Position numbers and translations under genes: made by a program. A stretch of 64,000 bases of DNA from Poa pratensis (lineage: Eukaryota > Streptophyta > Magnoliopsida > Poales > Poaceae), in assembly GCA_947311845.1 (NCBI GenBank), contig CAMZMU010000071.1, forward strand, positions 24,622,805-24,686,804. Reading direction: 5' to 3'. How positions within the stretch are numbered: the first letter of the stretch is position 1; every line of letters begins with the position of its first letter. Positions 10,211 through 20,665 of the stretch are shown piece by piece. The notes beneath the pieces are model-generated. The model searched no databases, had not been told where the DNA came from, and saw nothing but the letters and a program-made list of their open reading frames with translations.

Positions 10211-13200
10211 TGTAACATCCCAAAATTATTATCCAGAATTTTATTCCAAAAATGGGAACCAACAAAAACTTTTGTTGTTTATTGTCTGTTAATTGCTTCT
10301 TCTTACTTGTGTTGTTGTTCTTGCTGGTTGTGTGAGTGTTTGCTCTAGTAAACACTAATAAGAAATAAAGAAACCAAAATCCAAATTAAAAGCAAGAAAA
10401 TAAAAATAGCAAGTTATCACTTTAAAAATCTCAAAGTGACAAATTCAATTATTTTCAAATCAAAGTCAGTGGAGATGCAATGTAAACACTCTCCCTTTTT
10501 GTTCTTACTACTTTCCCATCTCAAATATTATTTTTGAACTTGTTTTAAAATTCTAAAATAAAAACAAATAGAAATAAATCAAATTACCTTAAACAAGTAC
10601 TATGAAAGAAAATGTTGCCAAACATTTTATTTGGCAATGCCAATTTTTGTGGAGCTTCTACATGTTATGGGGAGGCCCCACAAATATTTGCAGAATTTTC
10701 TAAAATATTTAAGTACCTCAAATAAATCCAGGAAAAGCTTCTGGATATTGAAATAAAACTGAAAAATAAAAGAAAAGAGGGAGGAAGGGGTTTTCTGCAA
10801 AAAGGTCATCGACCTCAGCCCCGACGCCGTCGCCGTGTCGCCTCCACCGTCATCGCCGTTTTCTTCGCCGCCAGGGCCCCCCTGGCCGCGCTCTCCCTCG
10901 CCTCTGTACCTCTGCACCTCTCTGCACCGCAGGGGAAGAAACCCGAGCACTCTCCCATCGCCTTTAAGCCGCGGTTCCTCGACGGCCACCGTAGAGGAGT
11001 TGGACGGCGCCGGCGAAATTCGTCCCCCCCTTAGCTCCCCGACACGCACCGTCCCTCTAGACGCTTCTAGAAGAAGCCCGGACCCCGGTAGACGTCTCGC
11101 CGCCACGTTACCTGTACTTAGCCGCGCGAATCGATCGAGGGATCACCTCCGTGCGCCATGGACGCCGCCATGTGAACCACGACCACCGTGGACCAGCCCT
11201 GCCCTATAAAGCCACCCCCACGCCCCTCTGGAAGCACCACACCTTCTCACTCCCTCACACTCCCCTCTCGATCCATCTGTGCACCGCAGGAGGCCGTGCA
11301 CGGCTGCACCGTCGCCGCCGTCGAGGTGAAGCATGGCCGCGACGCCACACAACCCTATTGTCACCTCTCTGTCCTGAGCCTTGTTCTCCACCTTCACCGC
11401 ACTCACCCGAGCTCGTTTTCCCTCATTTTAGTGCACAGCCGCGTCGCCAGGAGGTCGCCGGAGTCCGCTGCCGAGGCCGTGGAAGTCCGGGAACTCGCCG
11501 CCGACGAACCAGCCTTCCCCAGCAAGCGCAGCTCGCACCACGAACTTCCCCGAGCCTCCGCCGTCGATCCACCACTTCGCCGAGCCTTCCCGAGCCCCCT
11601 AGGTGAGGTTCCGACCGTCACAGTGCCGCCGGCGCGGCGGCGCCGCCAGTTTTTGGTCGCCGCCGTTGCCTTTGATCGTGGACCGTTGGATCCAGATCCA
11701 ACAGCCACGTACCGCTTCGCTGTAGTTAAGCCACTGACTGTCTGGCCCCACCCGTCAGTCTTTTATTCTTTTCCACGCACACCTGAGTCACTGACCAGTA
11801 GGCCCCACCTGTCAGAAATCTCAACATTATCCAGAGAGAAGGAATTTCTATTTCAATTTTCTCTGGAAAAACAGTACTGGACCTATCTTTGAAATTCAAT
11901 ATCTCGAGATTTAGGAATCCAAATAAATCAAACTCAACTGTTCTGGAAAGCTTATGAAATTGTTTAACCAACACAATTGGTCTCATGTCATTTAATTAAA
12001 TAATTAAAAAGTATTATTGAAAATGCCACAGAAGGTTTAAAATCTAAACTTGTTTGTTTCTGATACTCTGTTAGTCCAAATAATTCCAAACTAATTTTGC
12101 TAGCTTAGTACTGCCTTGTGTTAGCTCCCCTAATTTTGGTAGAATTAATTAAGTAGTATAAATTGTTGACTTTAAGATAAACCCTTCTGGACTAAAACAG
12201 ACCATTATGTTTATTGGTTGATCCAAATGAGTTAGAACCAATTTTGTTAGCTCACATATATCCATGTTTAGTTACCCCTAAAAGGGTTTAATTTTTGGAA
12301 CAATATAATTTAATTGGTAGCTAAAACTTGATTATTAAGCTACTGGATTCAATCCAATGTGTAGGGAGTTTGGTAACTCCAAATGATCCAATTCAAATTG
12401 GGTTGTATTCTAAACATCAGTGGCTTTCCATAGAATTTTAGTTTGTATTTTTGTGACCAACAGAACTCAAGTTGTGGAATTAAACATGAATAACTAGTTT
12501 CTGCCATAATTTGAAGTAATTAAAAATGTTTAATTCAATTTATTTGAAAACCAAATTGTGTGGTTTGATGTGTGCAGTAGCTAATTGTGATGTTGATGAT
12601 GGTTATGTTGAGGTGATTGCTTGTATAGCTTAGTGATTGTTTGCATTGTTTGTTTGTTAATTAGACGAGAACGTTGTCGGATATATCGAGGAAGGAGAGT
12701 TTGCTGAATTTGAAGAACAAGAGCAAGATCACTTTGCCAAGCAAGGCAAGCTATTCTCTGAGCTTGCACTACCAACATATGCATCTACTTTCATAACATG
12801 TTTACTCTCAAAGCAAGATTTACAAAACCCATTTCAAAATATATGGATATTATTTTGCCACCCTATGTAGTAGTTTATATAAAACTTTAGGATGGGAAAA
12901 CAATGTTGTTTATTCAAAACTCCTTTGAAATGTCTTGTGAGTTTATGGAACGCCGAGATGTCGGTGCTGTGTTGGAAAGGTGGAAAAATGGTGATGTTTG
13001 TGAAAAATGCACAGTGTCCTAGTACTATGGAAACCAATCCTACCCTGTGCGACCACATTTACCACATATGGGAAAAGGCGTAGTCATGTAGTTTGCTCTT
13101 ATTAGTATGGGATACCTCATCGACGGAGATGACTCCGTTATGCATGAGGGGATGGTCCGAGGATCTACCCCCTGACCCGGGTCCTCACACAAGTTGGTGG

Positions 13201-14180
13201 GGAGGATAGAAGGTTCCACCATAAACCGCCGGACAAAACTATGAGTCCTCACACTTAGGGTTTCTGACGGGAAACCGGACTGGGTGTCGATGGAAAGTGT
13301 CATATGGGAAGGATCCTATACTAGCATGAGCAAATAAGAGGCTATGGCCGGCGGCTTACTTCGCATACACCTGGTATGGCGAGACGTGGCAGACACGATG
13401 AGTTGCCGGATGGATGTGGGTTAAAAGCGTGCTACCTCTGCAGAGTGTTTAAAACTATTCGAATAGCCGAGTCCTCGGATATGGACAATTGGGAGACTGT
13501 CCTAAGACCTTGTGCAAGTTTTAAAAAGGTTTTGAGTTTTTAAAAGAAAAATGAAGTGGAGATTGTTTCCTACACCTATACCAACGGATCGGTATGAGGT
13601 GGTTGGATAAAGTGGACCATGACGGGCTATGGTCGGGAAAAAGGAGTTTTGGAAAAACAGATGAAAACGGTGACTTCTTTAAAATAGTTATAAAACTCTT
13701 CTTACCTTTTTCAATAAAGATATAGAGATGTTTTAAATAAGAAAAGTTGTCAACTAAAATAAAACTGGTGCATACTCATGTTGGGGTAGTTTGCGAGTAC
13801 ATTCAAATGTACTCATATTGGTTTCGTCCCTGGCTATTGTCCTAGCCAGACTACGAGGAGGAGCATTACGCCGAGCAGGAGTATGGCGACTTCTATGCGA
13901 ACTAAGGATCTCCACAAGTCAGCTGCCTGTCGGGTCGTCGTCGTTAGAATATGATGTCGATTACGCCGTAGCTTCCGCTGATATATATTTGGTTTGGCCC
14001 ATGAAGGCACCTATGTAAGAACTTGGTCTAAATGACCATTTATGTAAAACTTTTATTCGGTACTGTAATGGATGTAAACTTTGGTATCCAATTCGGATTA
14101 TGTGCAACGACAGACTGATCACGGGATCGTTGTGTTAAGCATAATCGGGTATTTCGGACAGCTAGTTCGGGGTCCCCACA
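10211..14180 (+). repeat. 3' LTR of the Tekay chromovirus
   Basis: Near-identical copy of 284-4249, with a TATA box at 11205-11211. It ends CCCCACA before the right target duplication. Differences from the 5' LTR are scattered single bases and short indels, except for a cluster of six substitutions at 13860-13902. Confidence 0.95.
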
Positions 14181-14185
14181 GCCGG
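14181..14185. repeat. Target-site duplication GCCGG, right copy
   Basis: Matches 279-283. Copia pol sequence resumes directly after it. Confidence 0.95.
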
Positions 14186-14629
14186 TTGCAAGGATGATAG
14201 GAAATCAACTTCCGGGGCTTGCCAATTCCTTGGTAGGTCCTTGGTGAGTTGGTCTTCTAAGAAGCAAAATTGCATATCTCTCTCCACCACCGAAGCCGAG
14301 TATGTGGCGGCCGCTAGTTGTTGCACTCAATTGTTGTGGATGAGGCAAACTTTAAAGGAATACGGTGTCCATTGTGACAAAGTGCCTCTTTTATGTGACA
14401 ATGAAAGTGCTATCAAGATTGGCCACAACCGGTGGAGCACTCAAGAACGAAGCATATTGAGATTCGCTATCACTTCATCCGTGATCACATCATCCGGGGT
14501 GATATTGAGCTTGGTTATATTCCCACGAAGATCCAACTTGCCGATATGTTCACGAAGCCTCTTGATGAAGCAAGGTTCACTTATTTGAGGCATGAGCTAA
14601 ATATCATCGATTCGGGGAGCGTCGCTTGA
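14186..14629 (+). pseudogene. pol: Copia RNase H, C-terminal part
   Basis: This continues the frame broken at 283. Copia RNase H motifs are SWSSKKQNCISLSTTEAEYV (14249-14308), LLCDNESAIKI (14390) and HIEIRYHFIRDHI (14453). The C-terminal signature IQLADMFTKPLDEARF (14530) precedes the stop at 14627-14629. One frameshift lies near 14425-14432, in the segment after the DNESAIKI motif. The joined protein would remove RNA from RNA:DNA hybrids during reverse transcription. Confidence 0.88.
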
Positions 14630-15114
14630 GTATCTTGCATACACACCTATATCTTAGCTATTTGTTTGGTTTAGGTGTAGGCATGGACATAGGGGGAGTG
14701 CGGTCCTAATCCATTGGACCATCCCTCCCCCATTATGCCGATAGAAAGAACTCATTTTGTCTCTATATTGTTCATTTTATGAATTGTGAGCTTAAATGAC
14801 GAGTAGTGGCGGTGAACCCAAGATATATCTTCGCGGTGTCACACCACATACACTCATACATGGTGGCTTAGGCCACCGCCATCTTCTTTGTGAAGATTTG
14901 ATCTTGTTGGAGCTTTATGGCCTTTTTGCCTATCCGTTGGTTTTTATGGAAAACACAATCAAATGATGCTTCTTAATGTTTTCTTTGTGCCTCTTACCAT
15001 GTTTGAGTGTGAAGTACCATTTCCAGTGACTTTGTGTTCCATCCCAGGCCTATCCCTTCTGAAAACTTGCTCCTCTTGCATCTTGCATGTTCAACAACAA
15101 AATATGGCATTTTT
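14630..15114 (+). other. Non-coding spacer of the copia element
   Basis: No supported ORF. A polypurine-like ATAGGGGGAGTG lies near 14689, just after pol, as in other SIRE-type elements, where it precedes the extra 3' gene. Confidence 0.6.
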
Positions 15115-15720
15115 GAGTTGGTGGGGCCGGAAACTCCGGTCCTTTGGGCCGGAATATCCGGTCTGACTGAAGTTTCTGCCCTAAACCCGGAATCTCTGGC
15201 TTAGGCCGGAGACTCCGGTGTTTAGGCCGAAAACTCCGATCTGGGCAGTTCTCGCAGGGGTCCAAAAGGGGATCGGGGTGGGGTTGACTTCACAACTCCC
15301 ACACACCCGCGACCCCCAACCTCTCCCCTGCTGCCGCCGCCGCCTCGAAGTGCCGCTCCGGCTGCTCCCCGCCGCCGGAATCCGCCGTGCCTCCGGCCTA
15401 CTCCTCCTCACCAACGCAGGGGACCTTCCTCTCCTTCGTTTGGGCTGCACCATGGACAAAAAGGGTACCTCCTCTCTCTCCTTAGGTTTTTCACCTCGAT
15501 CTAAGTTTGGAGAGTAGTTCCCCTAGTTTTTCATGGTGTAGAATCTTCTAGATGGCAAGGTGTATCCCAGATTTAACCCTAGAATTCTCAGCACAAAGTT
15601 TCTTGAACTAAATCGAGGTTCCCCATCTCGGGGCCGGAGACTCCGGTCTTCCAGGCCGAAACTCCGGTCAGGGCCGGAATCTCCGCCCCCTGAGGCCGGA
15701 AACTCCGGTGTAGATCAGAC
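15115..15720 (+). repeat. Dispersed short repeats CCGGAAACTCCGG
   Basis: At least seven exact or near copies of the 13-base motif lie here, for example at 15127-15139, near 15205, near 15628 and near 15696. The reverse complement of the same motif (CCGGAGTTTCCGG) is repeated in the 3' LTR of the same element at 18080-18500. Copies flank and lie within the predicted intron of the 3' gene. Their role is unknown. Confidence 0.7.
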
Positions 15721-17403
15721 ATTTTGTACCCAGAATTCTTTGGTTACTTCTTCTTTGGTTTCTGGACATGCAAGCTTATCCCCATGCTTTCTCCTATTCT
15801 GTTATTCACAGGTGTGCAGAGGACAAAGTCTTCCATGAAACATCCTGAACAATCACCAAGAAAAGTCATCCGTGTTCAAACAAGGGACAAGCTTATTTTT
15901 GACAGCAGCGCTGGCCGTCTGAGATAGCAGAGTACCATAGATGAAGAAGCCACGAGACATGCTGCCCTAGGTGGGTTTGATAATGAAGAAGAGGCCGAGA
16001 GAGCTCATTTTGACTCCTTGACCACTGTTTTGGGGATGGGGAAGATCGAGTTTCGTCGAATGAGATCTCAGCAGTTCTATGACTTGCCATCCAACACCAA
16101 TGATCCTAGGTTTCCAAGGAGAGAGCAGCAGCTGATCATGAATGAGATATATGCCCGCATTGAGAAGCATATGGTGTGTGAGCAAAAGGTGTTGAGCCTT
16201 GAGAGCTTGGACAAGAAACCTTATTTTCAAGAGGCCGTGTGGATTGCTCGGAAGCTTGGACTTGAGAGGCTCATCTCCCATGTTCATGAAGATTATGATA
16301 TTCAGCTTGTGCATCAGTTCTTTGCCACAGTGGTTTTTGATAATGATGAAGATATCACCATGACTTGGATGACCGGTTCTCAAAAGTGCACCTCTAACTT
16401 TGTGGAGTTTGGAAGATGCTTGGGATACAAGTTCAAGGGTGCCACTACTTGTGTTGGGAAGAGGATGCATGTGGACGGGGTGGCTTACAACAAACGCCGC
16501 TTGCGCCCTCTATATTCAGTTGCATCATCCGTTGGCACCAATCAAGACCTCCTCCCCACCTTCAACATTTTCCTTCGCATGGTTCGGCTCAATCTTGCTC
16601 CTCAAGCCGGAAATGTGGATGCCATTCGAGGAGGGCTTGTCAATCTCTTATACCATGCTTATAAGGTGCTCCAAGCCGGTCCGGATTGTGAAGGCCAAGA
16701 AGTTGATGTCATGGATTTCATCAAGTGTGAATTGCTTTGGGCCATTTTTGAGCACAAGAACCCTCTCTATGCACCTTATGTGATGAAGCTCATCCTCTCC
16801 AAGGTCTCCAACATCGATACCTCTCGCCTCACCAAGCATGCCAAGGGGACTCTCCACCAACTTAGCAAGCACACCAAGCAACCATCTTCCTCTCGTGCAC
16901 CTCCTCCGCAATCTAGTAGTGAGGAAGCGGAGACCGAGGCCCCAATGCCTAGAAGGAGAAGCAAGAATGCCGACCCTCCCTCATATCTTCAAGGAAGGGC
17001 TCAAGTGAACTCGGAAGTGAGTAAACTCTCTTGGTGGAAGAGAAAGTTGCTTTGCATGGATGTTGCACTTCACAAGGAGAACCATGCCTCATATGTGAGA
17101 GAGAAGCATATCATTGACAACCAACAAATCATGATCAAGGAGTTGCGCAAGCTCAACAATGGTAGTATCACTCCCCCTCCGGAAGAAGATGAAGATGGCA
17201 ATCCTATTGTCTCCTCCTCGTCGGCCGAGACTATCCCTCTTGAGAAATGGAACGAAGACGTCTTTCCTTGGTCGGATTATGCGGATGTGACTTCATTGCC
17301 CTCCTCTTCTCGCAACACCGGCAAGGCTCCCATGAACCTTTCCGATGAGGACTACAATCAAGAAAGGGACGGTGATGATGACATGGAAGAAAGCTCCGGG
17401 TGA
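15452..17403 (+). pseudogene. Extra 3' gene of the copia element (env-like / plant transposon protein domain), one intron
   Basis: The main frame (16018-17403, about 460 residues) has motifs such as FQEAVWIARKLGLERLI and FGRCLGYKFKG. These resemble the plant transposon-protein domain often annotated downstream of pol. The C-terminus is Ser/Pro/acidic. Upstream, ATG 15452 starts a 13-nt exon ending at 15464. A donor GTACCT and an acceptor TTATTCACAG define an intron at 15465-15811 (347 bp). The second exon enters the same frame as the main ORF, interrupted only by one TAG at 15925-15927. SIRE elements carry an env-like gene at this place, but I see no clear signal peptide or fusion segment, so viral-envelope function is not supported. 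The intron is inferred. Confidence 0.6.
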
Positions 17404-17935
17404 TCTCCATGGGTTTCGTGTAGTTATGCTCTTTTCCCTTTTTGGCGTCTCGATGCCAAAGGGGGAGAAGTAGTTCTATTAGGTTCTCTCCGGGATTTGC
17501 ATGGGTTGGACACAAGCATGCGCTTTTATAATTTTATTGCGCTTGTGTCCATTTTATGTTATTTGGAACTTATTTGCATCTTGTGTTGTGAACTATGTGA
17601 GTGTAAGACATATGGATTTCTATTATGTATGGTTGAACCTACTTTATTGTGCTATGGTTATATGGATGTTTTATCTACATTTATATGCACAAGGTATGGT
17701 TTTTATCTCTAGGCTCAACCTACTTTGTGATATGTCTTGTGTATGAAATGTTTCGTTTACATATCATGTCGCCTTATTGTGGAACTTATTTCTCTATATG
17801 TGTGCATTTGCATTCCAAAGCAAATGACTTATATGCACACATCTAGGGGGAGCTTTTCCTTTTGTTAAACATGATAGTATGGTGAATTTTATTGCAAATC
17901 CGTGTGTTGTCATCTAACACCAAAAATGGGGAGAT
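17404..17935 (+). other. Non-coding region with polypurine tracts before the copia 3' LTR
   Basis: This AT-rich DNA has no supported ORF. Purine tracts occur at 17456-17470 (CCAAAGGGGGAGAAG), 17845-17852 and, abutting the LTR, 17922-17935 (AAAAATGGGGAGAT). The last is the likely plus-strand primer; repeated tracts are typical of the SIRE lineage. Confidence 0.7.
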
Positions 17936-18160
17936 TGAAAGGACATTTTGTGATCTCTTAGTTTTGTGTGTTAGTTAACAACACTGTGGATGTTTTAATC
18001 TGGTGATAAGTGATGCAGGTTTTATTGTATACAACATGTGCATCAACACCAAAAAGAGAAAAGAGTTTCTGGAGCTTTTCAGGCCAGAGTTTCCGGCCTC
18101 CAAGGCCGGAGTTTCCGGTCCCTGGACTTGTCCTCGAAGAAACAGCAAAGCTGCTGAAGT

Positions 18161-18500
18161 GTTGCTCAGCCCCTGGTGTGGGGCGGAGTTTCCGGTCATC
18201 AGGACCGGAGTTTCCGCCCCTGGCCAAACATTCCGGCCCCAGGGCACCGGAGTCTTTGCCCAAGTCTCTGCTGCTGTTTTGTTGCTCAGCCCCTGGTGTG
18301 GGGCGGAGTTTCCGGCCCCCACGGCCGGAGTTTCCGCCCCTGGCCAAACATTCCGGCCCCAGTACACCGGAGTTTTGGCCCAAGTCTCAGATGTGAAGAA
18401 GTTGCTCAGCTCTTGGTGTGGGGCGGAGTTTCCGGCCCTGGTGGCCGGAGTTTCCGCCCAAGGCCGGAGTTTCCGGTCACTAGGACCGGAAACTCCGGTG
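18161..18500 (+). repeat. 120-bp tandem repeat in the copia LTR
   Basis: Units start at 18161, 18281 and 18401 with GTTGCTCAGC; the period is exactly 120 bp and the third unit is partial. Each unit carries two or three CCGGAGTTTCCG-type motifs. They lie just upstream of the TATA box and so could act as promoter or enhancer repeats, though this is inference. Confidence 0.85.
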
Positions 18501-18533
18501 TGATTCTTCTCTGCAACGGCTACTTTTCTGGGA

Positions 18534-18549
18534 GGGGTATATATACCCC
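18534..18549 (+). promoter_or_regulatory. TATA box within a 16-bp perfect palindrome
   Basis: GGGGTATATATACCCC is its own reverse complement. It lies about 30 bp downstream of the tandem repeats and is the likely core promoter of the LTR. Confidence 0.7.
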
Positions 18550-19311
18550 TCCATCTACCTCCAGCCAGCCAGCTCGCCCAGAATTCAAGATCCCCAATGT
18601 TGCAAGCTCAAGAATCACTAGATCTCCCAATCCCTCCACCCAAACTTGTTGATCTTTGGAGGATTAAAGGAGAAGGCCCCGATCTACATCTTCACCGAGC
18701 CGTTTGTCATTTCCCCCTCATTCACTTGAGGGACCATTAGCTAGGGTTTCCACTAGGAAAACCTAGCACCCTATTGTACTCACTTGATTGTCTTTGTGAC
18801 AGATTGTAGCCGTTTGGGAGCCCCCAATCCTTTGTGGGTTGTGCCCCAAATCGTTGTTGTAAAGGCTCCGGACTCCGCCTCGAAGGTTTCCGATAGTTGA
18901 AGTGAACCAAACCTTTGTGGTGCGGTTCACCGGAGAAGAGGGTGAGGCCTTTGTGGCCGTTGAACCATTGTGTTGGTTCACACCTCTCCAACGAGACGTA
19001 CTCCCCTAAAAAGGAGGAACTCGGGATTACATCCGTGTCTCCGCGTGCTTTGACTTCGGTTACCTCTATCCTTGTTTACCGCCTTATTATATCGTGCTTA
19101 GTTGCTAGCTTGTCATATAGGTAAATTCACCGTAGTTGCATATCTAGAGAATTTACCTTTTGTGTCAAGCTTAATTTGAAAAAGACTAAAATTGGAGTAG
19201 CACCTATTCACCCCCCGTCTAGGTGTCATACCGATCCTTTCAAGCCCCACCACAGTCCTTTGGGTTCCCGCTCTCGCAGTACGGTTCCAACCTGTGTGAG
19301 GGCCGGGATCC

Positions 19312-20132
19312 ATGGACATCTCCGGCCTCATCTCGACAGCCTTAGGGCTACAGTCTTCTCCTCAGGCGAAGGTGGAGGACTCTGAGGCCTCGACGAGTGT
19401 GGGGTTGGAGGTCATGGCCCCCGACACCCCGCGCTCCCCAGGTGCGGTCTGGTACACCCGCTCCCCGGGCACCCCGGCAGCACCAGTCCTGGAGCCAGTC
19501 ACGGTCTTCCCGACACCCCTGTGGCTGGCACCAGGGGGCGCCCTAGGCGCCACTGGTCCTCCCCTCCTGCACCTGGCACTCGCCGCCACAGCGCGCGCTT
19601 GGCGAGGGCTAGGACTGGAGGTGAGGCGGTGGAGCCTACTATCACGATGGTGGCGGCACGCCATCGTGAGGCGCTCGACCGAGGGACTGGTATGTCTAGA
19701 CCTACGCCCACCTATACTCCCCCCTCCCTCTCCTCTTTCTAGTTCCCGTTTTTCGGTTCTCGATTCTGTCCCGCTGGCGCATCTAGCTCAGGTTGTGGGT
19801 GACTGTGACATTATTTTCCGTGGAGAGCGAGGGCCTCGCCTTGAGCAGATTGCGGACATCAAGGCTAAGGAGGTCTATGAGGGGGCCCTAGCGGCAGCTC
19901 GTGCTCAGGTGGAGCATGAGCAGCAGGGCCCCCGGCTCCCGCTGGACCTGTGCAGGAGGCACAAGGGTCCGACAGTGGAGCCCCTCCTAGGCCTGATGAT
20001 GCCACAGTTGTTGTGCCTACTTCTCAGCATGGGAAGAGGCGCGGGAGGCCCCCTAAGTCCTGGCCCTCGACCTCTGGTAGGGCCCAATCGGTCCCCCCTA
20101 AGGGGACCAACCCCGACATTGTTTCTCAATGA
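19312..20132 (+). pseudogene. LINE ORF1 C-terminal part
   Basis: GC-rich coding remnant in several frames. Recognisable pieces are GERGPRLEQIADIKAKEVYE (19825-19884) and a terminal segment from about 19950 with an AT-hook-like KRRGRPPKS (about 20035-20060), ending at the TGA at 20130-20132. This stop overlaps the ATG of ORF2 (ATGA). ORF1 proteins of LINEs bind the element RNA. The N-terminal part is missing or on the far side of the copia insertion. A single 298-residue open frame at 19312-20208 mixes ORF1 with out-of-frame ORF2 and is not a real protein as a whole. Confidence 0.55.
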
Positions 20133-20665
20133 ATGTCCTCACATTCATTTGGAACATGAGGGGGTTTGGGCAGGAGGGCCGCCGCCGCCAGTTGATCAAC
20201 TATTTTAGAGACGAAGATGTGGACATTGTGGGATTGCAAGAGATGATTTGTCAGGATTTCTCGATCTCAGAGCTGGAAAATCTTAGTCGCCACAAGTTCT
20301 CGTGGCATTGGCTCCCGGCGACGGGACACTCAGGGGGCATCCTCCTTGGTGCCAAGGAGGATACCTTTGAGATAGAAGATATGGATCGCGGGGAGTTCTT
20401 TGTGAGCATGTCACTCACCCATAGACGACCGAACCTTCACTGGGAGGTGATTATTGTCTATGGCCCCGTGGATCACAGGAGGTCCGCTGAGTTCTTAGCT
20501 GAGCTCAGGTCAAAGGTGGAGCGATGCCACACTCCTGTAGTTGTGGCAGGTGATTTTAATCTTATTCGCTCCCCTGATGACAAGAGCTCAGATAATGTGG
20601 ACCTCCGTAGGATGCGCATGTTCAACGACTTGATTGCTGACCTGGCTCTACGAGAGATCACATGA
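20129..20665 (+). pseudogene. LINE ORF2 endonuclease domain (APE type)
   Basis: The frame starts MNVLTFIWNMRGFGQEGRRR. Exonuclease/endonuclease/phosphatase motifs follow: GLQEMI (the catalytic Glu), VIIVYGPVDH and VVAGDFNLIRS. The domain nicks target DNA to start target-primed reverse transcription. An in-frame TGA (20663-20665) falls where the domain normally continues. The sequence after it (GARYTWSNNQAV, then LLDRVLVSVEWE and ITRIGSDHSPLLL) carries on the endonuclease fold, including the catalytic SDHSP, with one frame shift near 20710. Start choice: the ATG overlapping the ORF1 stop is the first in the frame and precedes the conserved N-terminal strand. Confidence 0.88.

Larger units (their letters stand above)
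284..14180 (+). mobile_element. Complete Ty3/gypsy chromovirus, Tekay/Del-like, 13.9 kb
   Basis: It has two LTRs of about 3.97 kb beginning TGTAACATCC and ending GGTCCCCACA, an initiator-methionine-type primer-binding site, gag, protease, RT, RNase H, integrase, a C-terminal chromodomain, a polypurine tract and a 5-bp target duplication. The domain order (integrase last) and the chromodomain put it in the Tekay/Del clade. The coding region carries at least eight frameshifts although the LTRs are about 99% identical by eye, so either the copy was mobilised in trans or many of the indels are sequence errors. An additional acidic coiled-coil reading frame lies between the primer-binding site and gag. 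Confidence 0.93.
1..19242 (+). mobile_element. Ty1/copia element, SIRE/Maximus-like, 5' part outside window, split by a chromovirus
   Basis: The element runs from the RT/RNase H boundary at the left edge to a 3' LTR ending at 19242, with 284-14180 being a later insertion. Copia identity is shown by the RNase H motifs YTDSDWAG before the insertion and LSTTEAEYVAAASC after it. A long extra ORF between pol and the 3' LTR, and several polypurine-like tracts, are known features of the SIRE/Maximus lineage. The 5' LTR, gag, protease, integrase and most of RT lie outside the window, so LTR age cannot be judged. It sits in a LINE whose sequence resumes at 19243. Confidence 0.8.
17936..19242 (+). repeat. 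3' LTR of the SIRE-like copia element
   Basis: It starts TGAAAGGA and ends TCCTTTCA, an 8-bp terminal inverted repeat with TG/CA ends, directly after a polypurine tract. Length is 1307 bp. It contains three 120-bp tandem units and a palindromic TATA box. The partner 5' LTR is outside the window. Confidence 0.85.

Noticed and set aside
18003..18652. Overlapping open frames of 128-166 codons on both strands of the copia LTR
   Set aside because: They arise from the 120-bp tandem repeats, whose length is a multiple of three; no known domain.
19312..20208. 298-residue open frame treated as one protein
   Set aside because: It reads out of frame through the endonuclease start and mixes frames of ORF1. 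Only parts match LINE coding sequence.
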